From NCBI RefSeq assembly GCF_020523825.1, contig NZ_JAJALK010000003.1, positions 62,001-126,000 on the forward strand: DNA of 64,000 nt, in the 5' to 3' direction. This DNA is from Methylobacterium brachiatum. Lineage in GTDB: Bacteria; Pseudomonadota; Alphaproteobacteria; Rhizobiales; Beijerinckiaceae. Both the position numbers and the translations under genes were made by a program. Below, in pieces: positions 45,748 through 55,223 of the stretch (the stretch's first letter is position 1; each line of letters begins with the position of its first letter). A model generated the notes under the pieces. It worked only from the letters and a program-made list of their open reading frames with translations. It made no database searches and was not told where the DNA came from.

Positions 45748-47100
45748 TCAGGCCGCCGGGCGCGCGGTCCGTTCCGCGGCCACCGCCGTCTCGGGGCTCC
45801 GGGCGCGCCGCAGGGTCGCGCGCACCGTGGCGTCGATCCCCTCGGCGGCCGAGGCCTCCGAGAACAGGGTCTCGTAGCGTTCCCGGGCCGCCCGGCCGAA
45901 GCCGCGCCAGCTGGTGGGGTCGGTGGCGATGCGGGCGAGCACCGTGGCGATCGGCTCCGGGCCGCCGGGCGGCACGATCCAGCCGGTCTTGCCGTCGGCC
46001 ACCACCTCGGGAAGGCCGCCGATATCCGTGACCAGCGGCGGCACGCCGTAGGACATTGCCTCGATCGCCACCCGGCCGAGCGATTCCGGACGCTGCGAGG
46101 GCATCGTCACCACGTCGGCCCAGCGGTAGAGCGCGGACGGATCGTCCACGAAGGGCTGGAGGGTGACCTGCTGCGACAGGCCGGTCTCTGCGATCCGCGC
46201 GGCCAGCGCTTCCTCGCGCGCGGCGTCCTCGAAGGCGCTGCCGACGATCTTCAACTCGATCCGGCTGCGGACGGCCTCCGGCAGGGAGGCCAGCGCCTCG
46301 ACCAGCACGTCCTGGCCCTTGATCCGGCTGATTCGGCCGAGCATCAGCACTCGCAGGGGCCGCGTGCCGTCGTAATCCCGCCCGTTCGGCTCCGCCGGTC
46401 CGGCGATGCCGTTATAGACCACGCGCGCCGTGGCCTCCGCGGGCAGGGCGTAGGCGCGCTCGGTGGCGCGCGAATTGAACACGACGTTGGCGCCGCTCCA
46501 GCGGATCAGCCCGCGCAGGACCTTCAGCACGGCGCCTTCCGGGATCTCGTGCACGTGCACGATGCTGCGCCCCGGCAGCAGGCGGGCGGCGAGCAGGTAA
46601 TCGGCCACAACCGTGGTGTTGATGTAGACGAGATCGCTGTCGCGGATCCGCCGGAGCGCCCGGGCCACCGCGAAGGGCAGGGCCATCATTCCCAAAGTGG
46701 CGAGGCGGGCGAGGTTCTTGCGCCGCAGGATCCACAGCGGCTCGATCACGATCGCGTCGGCATAGGGCTCGAGCGCCGCCACGATCGGGCCGCGCCGGGG
46801 CAGGACGATTTCGATCCGTGCAGTGGGATGGGCGGCCCGGATGGTCCGCACCGTCTCGATGAAGCAGCGATCCGATCCGTAGAGCTCGAAGCCCTGATGC
46901 ACGCAGGTGATGCGCGTGACCGGCGCGCTTCCGGCTTGGCGCCCGAACGCGAACGTGCCGGTCGTCCCGGGCGCTCCCGAATCGGTGGCGGTGTCGCGCC
47001 GCAGGGCGGGGGGCGCATCCGGCCGCAAAGCCGAGGGACGCGGTGCCACGCCGCCGCCAACTGGGCTAGAAGATGAAGCCAGTATCGAACTATCTACCAT
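45748..47100 (-). CDS. Glycosyltransferase family 4
   Basis: The 450-residue GT-B enzyme has an N-terminal acceptor domain after an unusual 60-residue Pro/Ser/Ala-rich leader, and a C-terminal donor domain with GRISRIKGQDVLVEAL, then MPSQRPESLGRVAIEAMSYGVPPLVTDIGGLPEVV. The E-x7-E-like segment supports retaining GT4. It adds a sugar to the EPS repeat unit; specificity is unknown. It is divergent from the second glycosyltransferase. Confidence 0.88.
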   Translation of the reverse strand: MVDSSILASSSSPVGGGVAPRPSALRPDAPPALRRDTATDSGAPGTTGTFAFGRQAGSAPVTRITCVHQGFELYGSDRCFIETVRTIRAAHPTARIEIVLPRRGPIVAALEPYADAIVIEPLWILRRKNLARLATLGMMALPFAVARALRRIRDSDLVYINTTVVADYLLAARLLPGRSIVHVHEIPEGAVLKVLRGLIRWSGANVVFNSRATERAYALPAEATARVVYNGIAGPAEPNGRDYDGTRPLRVLMLGRISRIKGQDVLVEALASLPEAVRSRIELKIVGSAFEDAAREEALAARIAETGLSQQVTLQPFVDDPSALYRWADVVTMPSQRPESLGRVAIEAMSYGVPPLVTDIGGLPEVVADGKTGWIVPPGGPEPIATVLARIATDPTSWRGFGRAARERYETLFSEASAAEGIDATVRATLRRARSPETAVAAERTARPAA

Positions 47101-47124
47101 AAGATGAAAACTTATCGATCTATA

Positions 47125-47155
47125 ACAACCGAGGGTTGTATCGCCTATTTAGGCG
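47125..47155. promoter_or_regulatory. Two palindromes in a divergent glycosyltransferase promoter
   Basis: ACAACC-GAG-GGTTGT (47125-47139) and CGCCTA-TT-TAGGCG (47142-47155) are perfect inverted repeats inside the 108-base region between the two divergent glycosyltransferase genes. They could be operators for one or two regulators of the exopolysaccharide locus. Confidence 0.5.
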
Positions 47156-47208
47156 ACCGTTATTCCTGCCGCTGTACAATATGAACCGATAACAGGAAAG
47201 GAAGAGCC

Positions 47209-48396
47209 GTGCCCGTCGATGCGCCCACACTACTTATTCTTGGGACGCGCGGGATTCCGGCCGCCCATGGCGGCTTCGAGACTTTCGCGGAAAGGCTCGC
47301 GCTGCATCTCGCCAGTCGCGGCTGGCGGGTCGGCGTCTATTGTCAGGCGGAGGTCGAGCGGGTGCGGGACCGGGTCTCGACCCGGACCTGGAACGGCATC
47401 ACGCTGATCACCGTGGAGGTGGCCCTGCGCGGTCCGGCCGCGACGCTGGCCTTCGATGCGTTCTGCGTGAAGGACGCGGCGACGCGGGGCGGCGTCTGCC
47501 TCGTCCTCGGCTATAACGGCGCGGCGTTCCTGCCCTACCTGCGGGCGCGCGGCGGCCGGATCCTGACAAACATGGATGGAATCGAGTGGCGCCGCCCGAA
47601 ATGGCCGCTGCCGGTGCGGGCGTTCTTCTACGGGAGCGAATGGATCGCGGCCTGGTCGTCGCAGCGGCTCGTGGCCGACCATCCAGCCATCGCCGACCAT
47701 CTGGCCCGCCGCCGCCCGCGTCGCGCCATCGCGACGATTCCCTACGGGGGCGATCCGCCGCCGGCGGATCTGCGGCCGCCGCCCCTGGGGCTCGAGCCGG
47801 GGCGCTACCTGGTGTCGATCGCCCGCATCGAACCCGACAACAACATCCTGACTCTGGTCGAGGCGTTCTCACGCAAGCCCAGGGGCATGCGGCTGGTGGT
47901 GCTCGGCACCCTGAAGGTCGGCAACGCCTATCACCGCGCCGTCGAGGACGCCGCCGGGCTCGAGGTGCTGATGCCGGGGGCGATCTACGAGCCGGAGATG
48001 GTCCAGAGCCTGCGCGTCCACGCGCGCGCCTATCTCCACGGCCATACGGTCGGCGGCACGAACCCGTCGCTGGTGGAAGCCCTGTGGGCCGGCAACGCAG
48101 TGATCGCGCACGACAACCCGTTCAACCGCGGCACCGCGGGCGACGGCCAGTTCTACTTCACCGACGGCGACAGCTGCGCCGCCGCCATCGAGCGGGTCCT
48201 CACCGACGATGGGGCGGTCGCGGCCGCCCGGGCCGCGGCGCGCGCCCAGGCCGAACGGTTCCGCTGGGACGACGTCCTGGCCGCCTATGAGGACGAGCTG
48301 CGCCGGGTCGGCGGCTACCCGCGGCTGCCGACCCCGGATCCCCGTCTCAGGGCCCATGCAAGCCCGCAGCGCGCCACGGCCGGGACGGAGGGATGA
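47209..48396 (+). CDS. Glycosyltransferase with DUF1972 N-terminal domain
   Basis: The 395-residue GT-B enzyme starts with ILGTRGIPAAHGGFETFAERL, the DUF1972/rhamnosyltransferase-type acceptor signature. The C-terminal half (YLVSIARIEPDNNILTLVEAF) is glycosyl-transfer group 1. The sugar donor is unknown; many relatives act on rhamnose-type substrates. Start codon is GTG with AAGGAAGAG just upstream. Its stop overlaps the GH5 start as ATGA. Confidence 0.87.
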   Translation: MPVDAPTLLILGTRGIPAAHGGFETFAERLALHLASRGWRVGVYCQAEVERVRDRVSTRTWNGITLITVEVALRGPAATLAFDAFCVKDAATRGGVCLVLGYNGAAFLPYLRARGGRILTNMDGIEWRRPKWPLPVRAFFYGSEWIAAWSSQRLVADHPAIADHLARRRPRRAIATIPYGGDPPPADLRPPPLGLEPGRYLVSIARIEPDNNILTLVEAFSRKPRGMRLVVLGTLKVGNAYHRAVEDAAGLEVLMPGAIYEPEMVQSLRVHARAYLHGHTVGGTNPSLVEALWAGNAVIAHDNPFNRGTAGDGQFYFTDGDSCAAAIERVLTDDGAVAAARAAARAQAERFRWDDVLAAYEDELRRVGGYPRLPTPDPRLRAHASPQRATAGTEG

Positions 48397-49637
48397 GGGC
48401 GAGCCGGCGGTCCGTGCTGGCCGGTGGGCTCGCCGTCGCCGGCACGGGCGCGCTCCCGGTCGTGGCCGCCCCGGAGCCGCTTCAGCTCCGCCGCGGCATC
48501 GCCCTATGGCCGTGGTTCTCGCTCACCACCGAGTTTCCGGCGCCGCGGACCGATTATGCCTGGCCGCCGTTCCAGGCCGACCGCCCCGTGCCGAGCCGGG
48601 ACGACCTGCGCCGGCTGGCAGAGCTCGGCTTCGACTTCGCCCGGCTTCCGCTCGATCCGGGGCCGTTCGTGGCGTTCACCGGCGCGCGACGGGCCGAGCT
48701 TCTCGGCACCCTGTCGGATGCGATCGACGCGGTGCTGGCGACCGGGATGCGCGTCCTGCTCAACGTCCAGGCGAACGCCGCCACCCACCATTACACGCCG
48801 GGCGCCTTCTACGGCTCCGAGCAAGCGCCGCTCTATCCGGCCTATCGCGGCCTGATCGCCGAACTGGCCCGGCTCTGCGCCCGGAAGGGCCCCGACCGGG
48901 TGGCGCTGGAGCCGGTGAACGAGCCGCCGCAGGCCTGCGGAGCGGGCGCCTGGAACCGGGTTCAGGCCGGGCTCCTCACCGCCGCGCGCGACGCCGCGCC
49001 GGACCTGACCCTGGTGGCGACCGGCGCCTGCGGCAGCCTCGTTTCCGGGCTGACGGCCCTCGACCCCGCGACGCTCGGCCGGTTCGCGCCGCTGCTCTAC
49101 ACCTTCCACTTCTACGAGCCGTATCTGTTCTCCCACCAGGGTGCGACCTGGCTCACCGAGGAGCCGTTCTACCGGTGGCTGAAGGCCGTGCCCTGGCCGG
49201 GCGCGGCGGCACGATTGCCCGAGACGCTCGCGGCAATCCGGGCCCGCATGGCGGCGGACCATGCCGTCCCGCAGGCCGAGAAGGCCCGGGATTTCGCGGT
49301 GATCGAGGCGAAGCTGCGCGAATACGGCGCGGCCGATCCGGGCCCGGCCTATCTGGCGCAGGCGATGGCTCCGGTCTCGACCTGGGCCGACCTCTACGGG
49401 ATTCCGGCCCGGCATGTGCTGATGGGGGAGTTCGGGGCGCTGCGCACCGATTCCCGCTACACGGCATCCAGGCTCGCGGATCGCGCGGCCTATCTCGGCG
49501 ATGTGCGGCGCGCGGCCGAGCGGGCGGGCTTCGCCTGGTCGTTCTGGAACCTGTTCGACGGGCTCGGCCTGATGGACGATGGCCACGCCATCGATCCGGC
49601 CCTGGTGGCCGCGCTCGGGCTTGGCAGACGCCGGTAA
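48393..49637 (+). CDS. GH5-family secreted glycanase
   Basis: The 414-residue protein has a Tat-like signal (MRASRRSVLAGGLAVAGTG) and a TIM-barrel cellulase fold. The acid/base Glu is in LEPVNEPPQ near residue 174, and the nucleophile Glu in LMGEFGALR near 344. GH5 enzymes hydrolyse beta-linked glucans or mannans. It is translationally coupled to the glycosyltransferase, so it probably trims or releases the polymer made by this locus. Confidence 0.88.
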   Translation: MRASRRSVLAGGLAVAGTGALPVVAAPEPLQLRRGIALWPWFSLTTEFPAPRTDYAWPPFQADRPVPSRDDLRRLAELGFDFARLPLDPGPFVAFTGARRAELLGTLSDAIDAVLATGMRVLLNVQANAATHHYTPGAFYGSEQAPLYPAYRGLIAELARLCARKGPDRVALEPVNEPPQACGAGAWNRVQAGLLTAARDAAPDLTLVATGACGSLVSGLTALDPATLGRFAPLLYTFHFYEPYLFSHQGATWLTEEPFYRWLKAVPWPGAAARLPETLAAIRARMAADHAVPQAEKARDFAVIEAKLREYGAADPGPAYLAQAMAPVSTWADLYGIPARHVLMGEFGALRTDSRYTASRLADRAAYLGDVRRAAERAGFAWSFWNLFDGLGLMDDGHAIDPALVAALGLGRRR

Positions 49638-49660
49638 GCGGGTTCGCTCAGAAGTGTTTC

Positions 49661-49800
49661 CTCCTACTCTCCCCCCTCATCCTGAGGTGCCGGAGCGCAG
49701 CGGAGGCCTCGAAGGAGCCTTCCAGCCTGCCGCGCGATGCCTGGAGGGCTCCTTCGAGGCTCGCTGCGCTCGCGCCTCAGGATGAGGGGGAGAGTAGGAG
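49661..49800. repeat. 140-base long inverted repeat
   Basis: Outer arms are CTCCTACTCTCCCCCCTCAT continuing to 49687, and 49775-49800, complementary except for one extra C. Inner arms GCCTCGAAGGAGCC (49706-49719) and its complement (49747-49760) match perfectly. The whole folds as a long hairpin between two convergent genes, like a mobile palindromic repeat of this lineage. Confidence 0.7.
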
Positions 49801-49827
49801 GAGCCGGGGATAGGGCCAACCGAGATG

Positions 49828-51123
49828 TCAGCCCCGCTCCCGAGGGGCGCCCGGCGGAAACAGCACGATCAGCATCATCGCGAACTTCGCCAGCATGGTC
49901 GTTTTTCCCGCCAGACCCTCGAAGGTGTTGACCAGGATGACGAAGGTCAGGATCGGCAGCCAGACCCCGCGCCGGCAATGCCGGGCGATCTCGGTGAGGT
50001 AGAGGCCGACCGCCACCACCAGCAGCGTCGTCACCAGGATGCCGTGGTAGAGCACGTCGGAGACGATCGAGTTCTCGATGCCCCATTCCAGGCCGTAGAT
50101 CCGCCGCAGGGTGCTCACCTGCAGGAGGTCCGGGGCCAGCAGCAATTGCCGGAACGGGATCGCGTCGAAGATCGCCAGCATGTCGACCCGGGCCTGGGCG
50201 CTGCCGCCGTCGGAGACGAACCGGCTCAGCAACGTGTCGAAGAAGCCCACCGCGGCCAGGACGGCGACCATCACGGGCAGCGCCGTCAGCACGAAGCAGG
50301 CGCAGGCCGCCCCGATTAGGGGAATCCGGTTGCTCCGCAGGGTCCGGTTGAGGGCGAACAGCCCGACGAGGCCGCCGAGCGCCAGGGTGGTCACGGTGGC
50401 CGAGCGGCCGCCGAAGGTCACCAGGGCGACGAGTTGCACGGCGATCATTCCGGCCCGGAGCGCCGGGCTCAGCCGGCCCCCGCCCTTGGCGAGCGCCAGG
50501 ATGTAGCAGGCGGTGAGCGTCGCGTTGACCAGCGGATGGCCCTGGAGCGCGGCCGAGCGCGTATCGGTCTCGAACGCCATGCCGTCGAACCGGAACGGGA
50601 AGAAGCGCTGGCCGCTGGCGAACTCGAACAGGCCGAGCATCGCGTTGGCGAGCATCATCAGGTGGAAGACGGTCTCGATCCGCCGCAGGGTCGCGGCGTC
50701 GCGATCCATCAGCAGGATCGGGATCAGGCCGGCCAGCACGAAGGTGTCGATCGAACCGGCCAGTCCCGTGCCGCCGCGGGCGGCGATCAGCACGAGGAGC
50801 AGCACGCCGCAGGTCGCGAGCAGCACGCAGGCCGGGCGGCGGTTGAGCGCCTGCGCCACCGGGATCACCGGGTTGCCGGCGCGCAGCATAGTCCAACCGA
50901 CGAGCGCCACCGCCATGTAGGTCGCCGGATGGATTTTCGACGGCGCCGAGCCGCTGATCCCGTCGTAATTGAGACCGAGCGCCCAGAGCAGGCCGCCCGA
51001 CACGCCGACCAGCACCACGGTCAGCAACACGAAGGCCAGCGATTCCGCGCGGGCCAGGCCCGCGCCGGGCCGCGACCGCGCGGCCAGCCGGTGCGCGAAG
51101 CCTGCGGGCCGCGCCGTGCTCAC
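49828..51123 (-). CDS. Polysaccharide polymerase/ligase-like membrane protein (VpsF type)
   Basis: The 431-residue protein has about ten membrane helices. GGRSATVTTLALGGLVGLF and LYHGILVTTLLVVAVGLYL resemble the O-antigen polymerase/ligase superfamily and VpsF-type proteins. A large periplasmic loop lies near residues 275-330. It probably polymerises the EPS repeat units. Its GTG start overlaps the chain-length protein stop (GTGA). Confidence 0.8.
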   Translation of the reverse strand: MSTARPAGFAHRLAARSRPGAGLARAESLAFVLLTVVLVGVSGGLLWALGLNYDGISGSAPSKIHPATYMAVALVGWTMLRAGNPVIPVAQALNRRPACVLLATCGVLLLVLIAARGGTGLAGSIDTFVLAGLIPILLMDRDAATLRRIETVFHLMMLANAMLGLFEFASGQRFFPFRFDGMAFETDTRSAALQGHPLVNATLTACYILALAKGGGRLSPALRAGMIAVQLVALVTFGGRSATVTTLALGGLVGLFALNRTLRSNRIPLIGAACACFVLTALPVMVAVLAAVGFFDTLLSRFVSDGGSAQARVDMLAIFDAIPFRQLLLAPDLLQVSTLRRIYGLEWGIENSIVSDVLYHGILVTTLLVVAVGLYLTEIARHCRRGVWLPILTFVILVNTFEGLAGKTTMLAKFAMMLIVLFPPGAPRERG

Positions 51124-53225
51124 GCGCTGCGCCGGTCGAGCAGCAGGGAGCCCGAGACCGGCCGACCGAGGGCCTCGGAGGTGTCGACGAGATCGATCAG
51201 GTCGCGCTGGCGGGTGGCGCCGTTGCAGACGACCAGCAGCAGCCGGTCCGCCGCCGCGGCGATCGGGCCGAGCCGCAGGTTCTCCGACAGGACGCCGCCA
51301 TCGATCAGGACCAGCTCGAACCGGCCTTTCACGCCGGCCAGGAAGCGCTCGATATTGGCCGGCACCAGCGCGTCGCGGATCGGCTTCTGGGTGTCGCCGA
51401 GCCCGATCCGCCGCGCGCCGGTCTTCGGATCGACCTGCGTCACCGCGTTGAGGCTCTGCTCGCCGCGCAGCACGTCGAGCAGGCCGGCCGAGCCGCCGCC
51501 ATCGGCGCGCAGATCCGCATCGACCAGAAGAACCCGGTCACCGCGCCCCACCGCCACCGAGGCCAGCAGCGCGATCACGGCCCGGCGCTCCGCCGCCTCG
51601 GCCTCGCCCGAGGTCACCAGAAGCGCCAGCGACCGGCCGCGCGTTCCCTCCGCGGTGGCGAGATGGTCCAGGGTGAAGCTCGCGGCCGCGGTGCTGGCCC
51701 CACCCGGCTGCAGGCCCGGGATCACCGCGACGACGGGGGCGTTCGACAGCCGCTCGAGCTGGCGCGGCGACAGCACCGTTGGCTCCAGATATTCCCGGGT
51801 GAGCGCGATGCCGGCGCCGAGGCCGAGGCCGCCGGCGAGGGCGGCGGCGACCAGGATCAGGCGCGGCGGCCAGCTCGCATCCTGCGGCGGACGGGCCGAG
51901 GTGATGATCCGGGCATTCGAGCTGTCGATGCCGGATTGCTCCTTGATCTCGCGGGTGCGGACCAGGAACGTGTTGTAGACGGTGCGGGCCGCCTCGACCT
52001 CCCGCTCCAGCTCGCGCAGCTGGACGGAGGATTGCGAGGTCACCGCGGATTGCCGCTGCAACTTCTCCAGATCGGCGGCGAGCGAGCGCTCGTTGGCCTG
52101 GGCGCGCTGGTACTCGGTCTCGGCCGCGCCGGCGATGCGGTTGAGCTCGGCATCGATCAGCCGGCGGACGTCCTGCATCTGCGTGCGCACGGCGGCGATG
52201 TAGGGATGGCGCTCGCCGAGATTGGTGCGCAGGTCCGCTTCCTTGGCGGCGAGTTCGGCGTACTGGCCGCGCAACCGGTCCACCGCCGAGGACTGGATGG
52301 CCTCCGGCATCGCGCCGGAGCCGATCGCCTGGCCGCGCGCGTCTTTGATCCCCTGCAGGCGCGCCTTCGCTTCGGCGGTGCGGGCCCGGGCGGCGACCAG
52401 GCGGGCGTTCGAATCGGTGAGCTGCTGCTCGTTCACCAGCCGGCCGCTCGACGCGATCAGGCCGTTCTTGGCCTTGTAATCCTCGAGCTTCTTGTCGGCG
52501 GCGTTGACGGTGTTGCGCAACTCGTCGAGGCGGCCGCGCAGGTCGCCCGCGGCGCGCTTGGCGGCGTCGGAACGGGCCTCGGTCTGGTCGGCGAGGTACG
52601 CGTTGGCGATGGCGTTGACGATCCGGGCCGAGAGGTCCGGATCCGCCGTGGTGACGACGACGTCGATCACGAACACCTTGTCGGCGCGCTTGACCGCGAG
52701 CTTGCGCCGCAACTGGTCGAGGGCCCGGCCGCGGGCATCCACCGGGCGCTCCGCCTTCGGGCCGAGCACCATCTCCCGCAGCGAGGCGACGGTGCGCGAG
52801 ATCAGCCCGGCCTGCGCGACCCCGAAGCCCGGCTCGCCCTCGAGCCCCGCCTGCGCCACCGCCCGGCCCAGGACCGCGTCCGACTCGATCACCTTCACCT
52901 GGCTCTCGACCTGGGCGATGCCGCCATCCGGCGAGAGGGCGGCGGGATTGACGTCGTTGAGCACCACCTGCCGGTCGCGCGGGTCGATCAGGATCTGCGC
53001 GGTCGCCGTGTAGAGGGACGGGGTGATCAGGGCATAGGCCAGGACCAGCAGGCCGAGCACCAGGGCGGTGCCCAGCACGGTGCGCTTGCGCCGCCACAGG
53101 ATGCGCCACAGGTCGCCGAACTCGGCGGTGGTGTCGGGCCGGGTCGGACCCGTCCGCTCCGGTTGTGCCGGATGGACCGGTGCGAGCCAGGTCGCCACGG
53201 CAATGTTACGGTCGATCTGTGCCAC
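51120..53225 (-). CDS. Wzc/ExoP-type polysaccharide co-polymerase with degenerate kinase domain
   Basis: The 701-residue protein has a Wzz domain with membrane helices near 49-70 and 440-460, a long coiled-coil periplasmic part (about 215-430), and a C-terminal kinase-like domain. The Walker A' motif VLLVDADLR near 560 is kept, but the P-loop site reads TSGEAEAAERRAVIALL with no GK[S/T]. No C-terminal Tyr cluster exists. It should set chain length without normal tyrosine autokinase activity. It precedes the polymerase gene. Confidence 0.88.
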   Translation of the reverse strand: MAQIDRNIAVATWLAPVHPAQPERTGPTRPDTTAEFGDLWRILWRRKRTVLGTALVLGLLVLAYALITPSLYTATAQILIDPRDRQVVLNDVNPAALSPDGGIAQVESQVKVIESDAVLGRAVAQAGLEGEPGFGVAQAGLISRTVASLREMVLGPKAERPVDARGRALDQLRRKLAVKRADKVFVIDVVVTTADPDLSARIVNAIANAYLADQTEARSDAAKRAAGDLRGRLDELRNTVNAADKKLEDYKAKNGLIASSGRLVNEQQLTDSNARLVAARARTAEAKARLQGIKDARGQAIGSGAMPEAIQSSAVDRLRGQYAELAAKEADLRTNLGERHPYIAAVRTQMQDVRRLIDAELNRIAGAAETEYQRAQANERSLAADLEKLQRQSAVTSQSSVQLRELEREVEAARTVYNTFLVRTREIKEQSGIDSSNARIITSARPPQDASWPPRLILVAAALAGGLGLGAGIALTREYLEPTVLSPRQLERLSNAPVVAVIPGLQPGGASTAAASFTLDHLATAEGTRGRSLALLVTSGEAEAAERRAVIALLASVAVGRGDRVLLVDADLRADGGGSAGLLDVLRGEQSLNAVTQVDPKTGARRIGLGDTQKPIRDALVPANIERFLAGVKGRFELVLIDGGVLSENLRLGPIAAAADRLLLVVCNGATRQRDLIDLVDTSEALGRPVSGSLLLDRRSA

Positions 53226-53480
53226 GATCGGTCACCATCGTCTCGAACTCGGTCGGTCCCTCGCGGGCCCCATCTCCTACTGCAAGAGTCGCGCAGACTG
53301 CTGACAATCCCTCAAGACTGCCGAGGGTCATCGGCGCAACCACCAATTACTCGGCGTCTGGTAAACGCCGTCAACCAAAGTCCGCTGCCTATAGGGTTAT
53401 CGGTCTCGTTACCGTTTGGGAATTAGATCGGATCTGCGGCCGTTATCCGGCAGACCATCGACGGGGCGAAGGCGCTCATC

Positions 53481-55001
53481 ATGCATGTGAGAGTTCGTCT
53501 CGACGGGGCTGAGCCGCGCCGCTGGCAGATCGCCCTGCTGCAGCGGCTCGCCGGCACGCCCGGCATCCGGACCGTGAGCGTCGACGCGGCCGTCGTGCCG
53601 GACGGGTGGCCCGACACGATCGAGCTGCTGTTCCGGCTCGAGGCGCTGATCCACCGCCTGCCGCGCCTCGGCTCCGAGCGCCTGCCGCCGACCGCCCTCG
53701 ACCCGTGGCGGCGGCCCGACGCGAAGCCGGACGTGATCCTCGACCTGTGCGGCGATCTCCCGGCCGGCCCGGCAACCTGGCAGCTAGCCTATGACGGACG
53801 GCGCGGCGACGACGCCCTCCTGGCGAGCCTGCTCGCCGGGGCGGTCCCCCGGCTGACCCTCGTCGCGGCGGGGACCATCGTGGCCGAGGGCCGGCTCGGC
53901 ACCGACCGGCCGGGCATCCTGCTCGCCGGCGTCGACGACGCGCTCGCCCGGACGGTGACGCTGATCGCGGCCGCCCTCGGACGCCGCGCCGCCGGGCGCA
54001 GCGAACCGCCCTCGGTCGCGCCCCTGCCGCCCTCCGACCCGGGGCGGACCCTGTCGGGCGGCGAGCTCGGGACCCGGGCCGCGCGGATGATCGCGGGCGC
54101 AGTCATCCACCGCCTGTACCATCTCTGCTACCGCGCCCCGCACTGGCGCTGCGGCTGGCGGCGCCTCGACGGGCCGGACCTGATCGACCTCGGGCGCCAT
54201 CCCGAGGCCGGCTGGACCGACCTGCCGGATGACGGCCACCGCTTCTACGCCGACCCGTTCCCGCTGGCCTTCGGCGGAAGCACGCACGTCTTCGTCGAGG
54301 AATTCCCGCACGCCACCGGCAAGGCGATCATCTCCGCGGTCCGCTTCGGCCCGGACGGCCCCGAGGGCACGCCCGTCCCGGTGCTGGAGGAGCCCCATCA
54401 CCTGTCCTACCCGTTCGTGTTCGAGCGCGACGGCGAGGCCTGGATGGTGCCGGAAAGCTCCGCCTCCGGCACGGTCGATCTCTACCGCGCCACCCGTTAT
54501 CCCGGCGGCTGGGTGAAGGAGGCGACGCTGCTCTCCGGCGTGGTCGCCAGCGACGCGACCATCCTCGAAAAGGGCGGCCGCTGGTGGATCTTCGCCACCC
54601 TGCGCGATGCCGTCCCCGAGGCGGCCGCCGGGTCCGGATCCTATCACGACGCGCTGTGCCTCTGGTCGGCCCCCGATTTCCGCGGCCCCTATACGCCGCA
54701 TCCGGCCAATCCGGTGCTGATCGATCCCGCGACCGCCCGGCCCGCAGGGCGCATCGTCGAGCGCGGCGGACGCCTCATCCGCCCGGTCCAGGATTGCGCG
54801 ACGGGCTATGGCCGCGCCCTCGGGCTGGCGCGGATCGACCGCCTCGACCCGGAGGGCTTTTCGCAGACCCTGATCGGCCGCATCGAGCCCGGCCCGGCCT
54901 GGCCCGGGTCTCGGCTCCATACCGTGAACACGGGCGGCGGCATCGAGTGCATCGACGGCTCGGCGCGGGCCCCGCGGATCCATTTTCCCGGCCGCGTCTG
55001 A
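53481..55001 (+). CDS. Glucosamine-inositolphosphorylceramide transferase-like beta-propeller protein
   Basis: The 506-residue protein has an N-terminal ~200 residues like a worn formyltransferase fold (VRVRLDGAEPRRWQIALLQRL). From about residue 250 the repeats with RFYADPFPLAFGGSTHVFVEEF and HHLSYPFVFERDGEAWMVPESS match the five-bladed N-terminal domain of GINT1-type transferases. The exact reaction is unknown. It is divergent from the chain-length gene and closes the exopolysaccharide locus. Confidence 0.7.
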   Translation: MHVRVRLDGAEPRRWQIALLQRLAGTPGIRTVSVDAAVVPDGWPDTIELLFRLEALIHRLPRLGSERLPPTALDPWRRPDAKPDVILDLCGDLPAGPATWQLAYDGRRGDDALLASLLAGAVPRLTLVAAGTIVAEGRLGTDRPGILLAGVDDALARTVTLIAAALGRRAAGRSEPPSVAPLPPSDPGRTLSGGELGTRAARMIAGAVIHRLYHLCYRAPHWRCGWRRLDGPDLIDLGRHPEAGWTDLPDDGHRFYADPFPLAFGGSTHVFVEEFPHATGKAIISAVRFGPDGPEGTPVPVLEEPHHLSYPFVFERDGEAWMVPESSASGTVDLYRATRYPGGWVKEATLLSGVVASDATILEKGGRWWIFATLRDAVPEAAAGSGSYHDALCLWSAPDFRGPYTPHPANPVLIDPATARPAGRIVERGGRLIRPVQDCATGYGRALGLARIDRLDPEGFSQTLIGRIEPGPAWPGSRLHTVNTGGGIECIDGSARAPRIHFPGRV

Positions 55002-55223
55002 CCCGGCGCGCGAGCACTGCCTCCGCTGCCGGCGGCCACGGTACAGCCTGAGGCGAGGGCGGCTTTAGCCGCCAAAACGGTATCCGGCCCTCGACGCCGA
55101 CCCGTTCTGGTGGATAACGCAACTTATACCTGATTCAATTCGCCGGAACTAATTGCATAGATTGTATTTTGGCTTGAGCGTCTCTGATATCGAAGGCTCC
55201 CGACCGATCGGAGTGGCGATTTC

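Noticed and set aside
55145-55169. EcfG (general stress) promoter before the 82-residue gene
   Set aside because: GGAAC is present, but the -10 element reads ATTT/TTTT rather than CGTT at the needed spacing.
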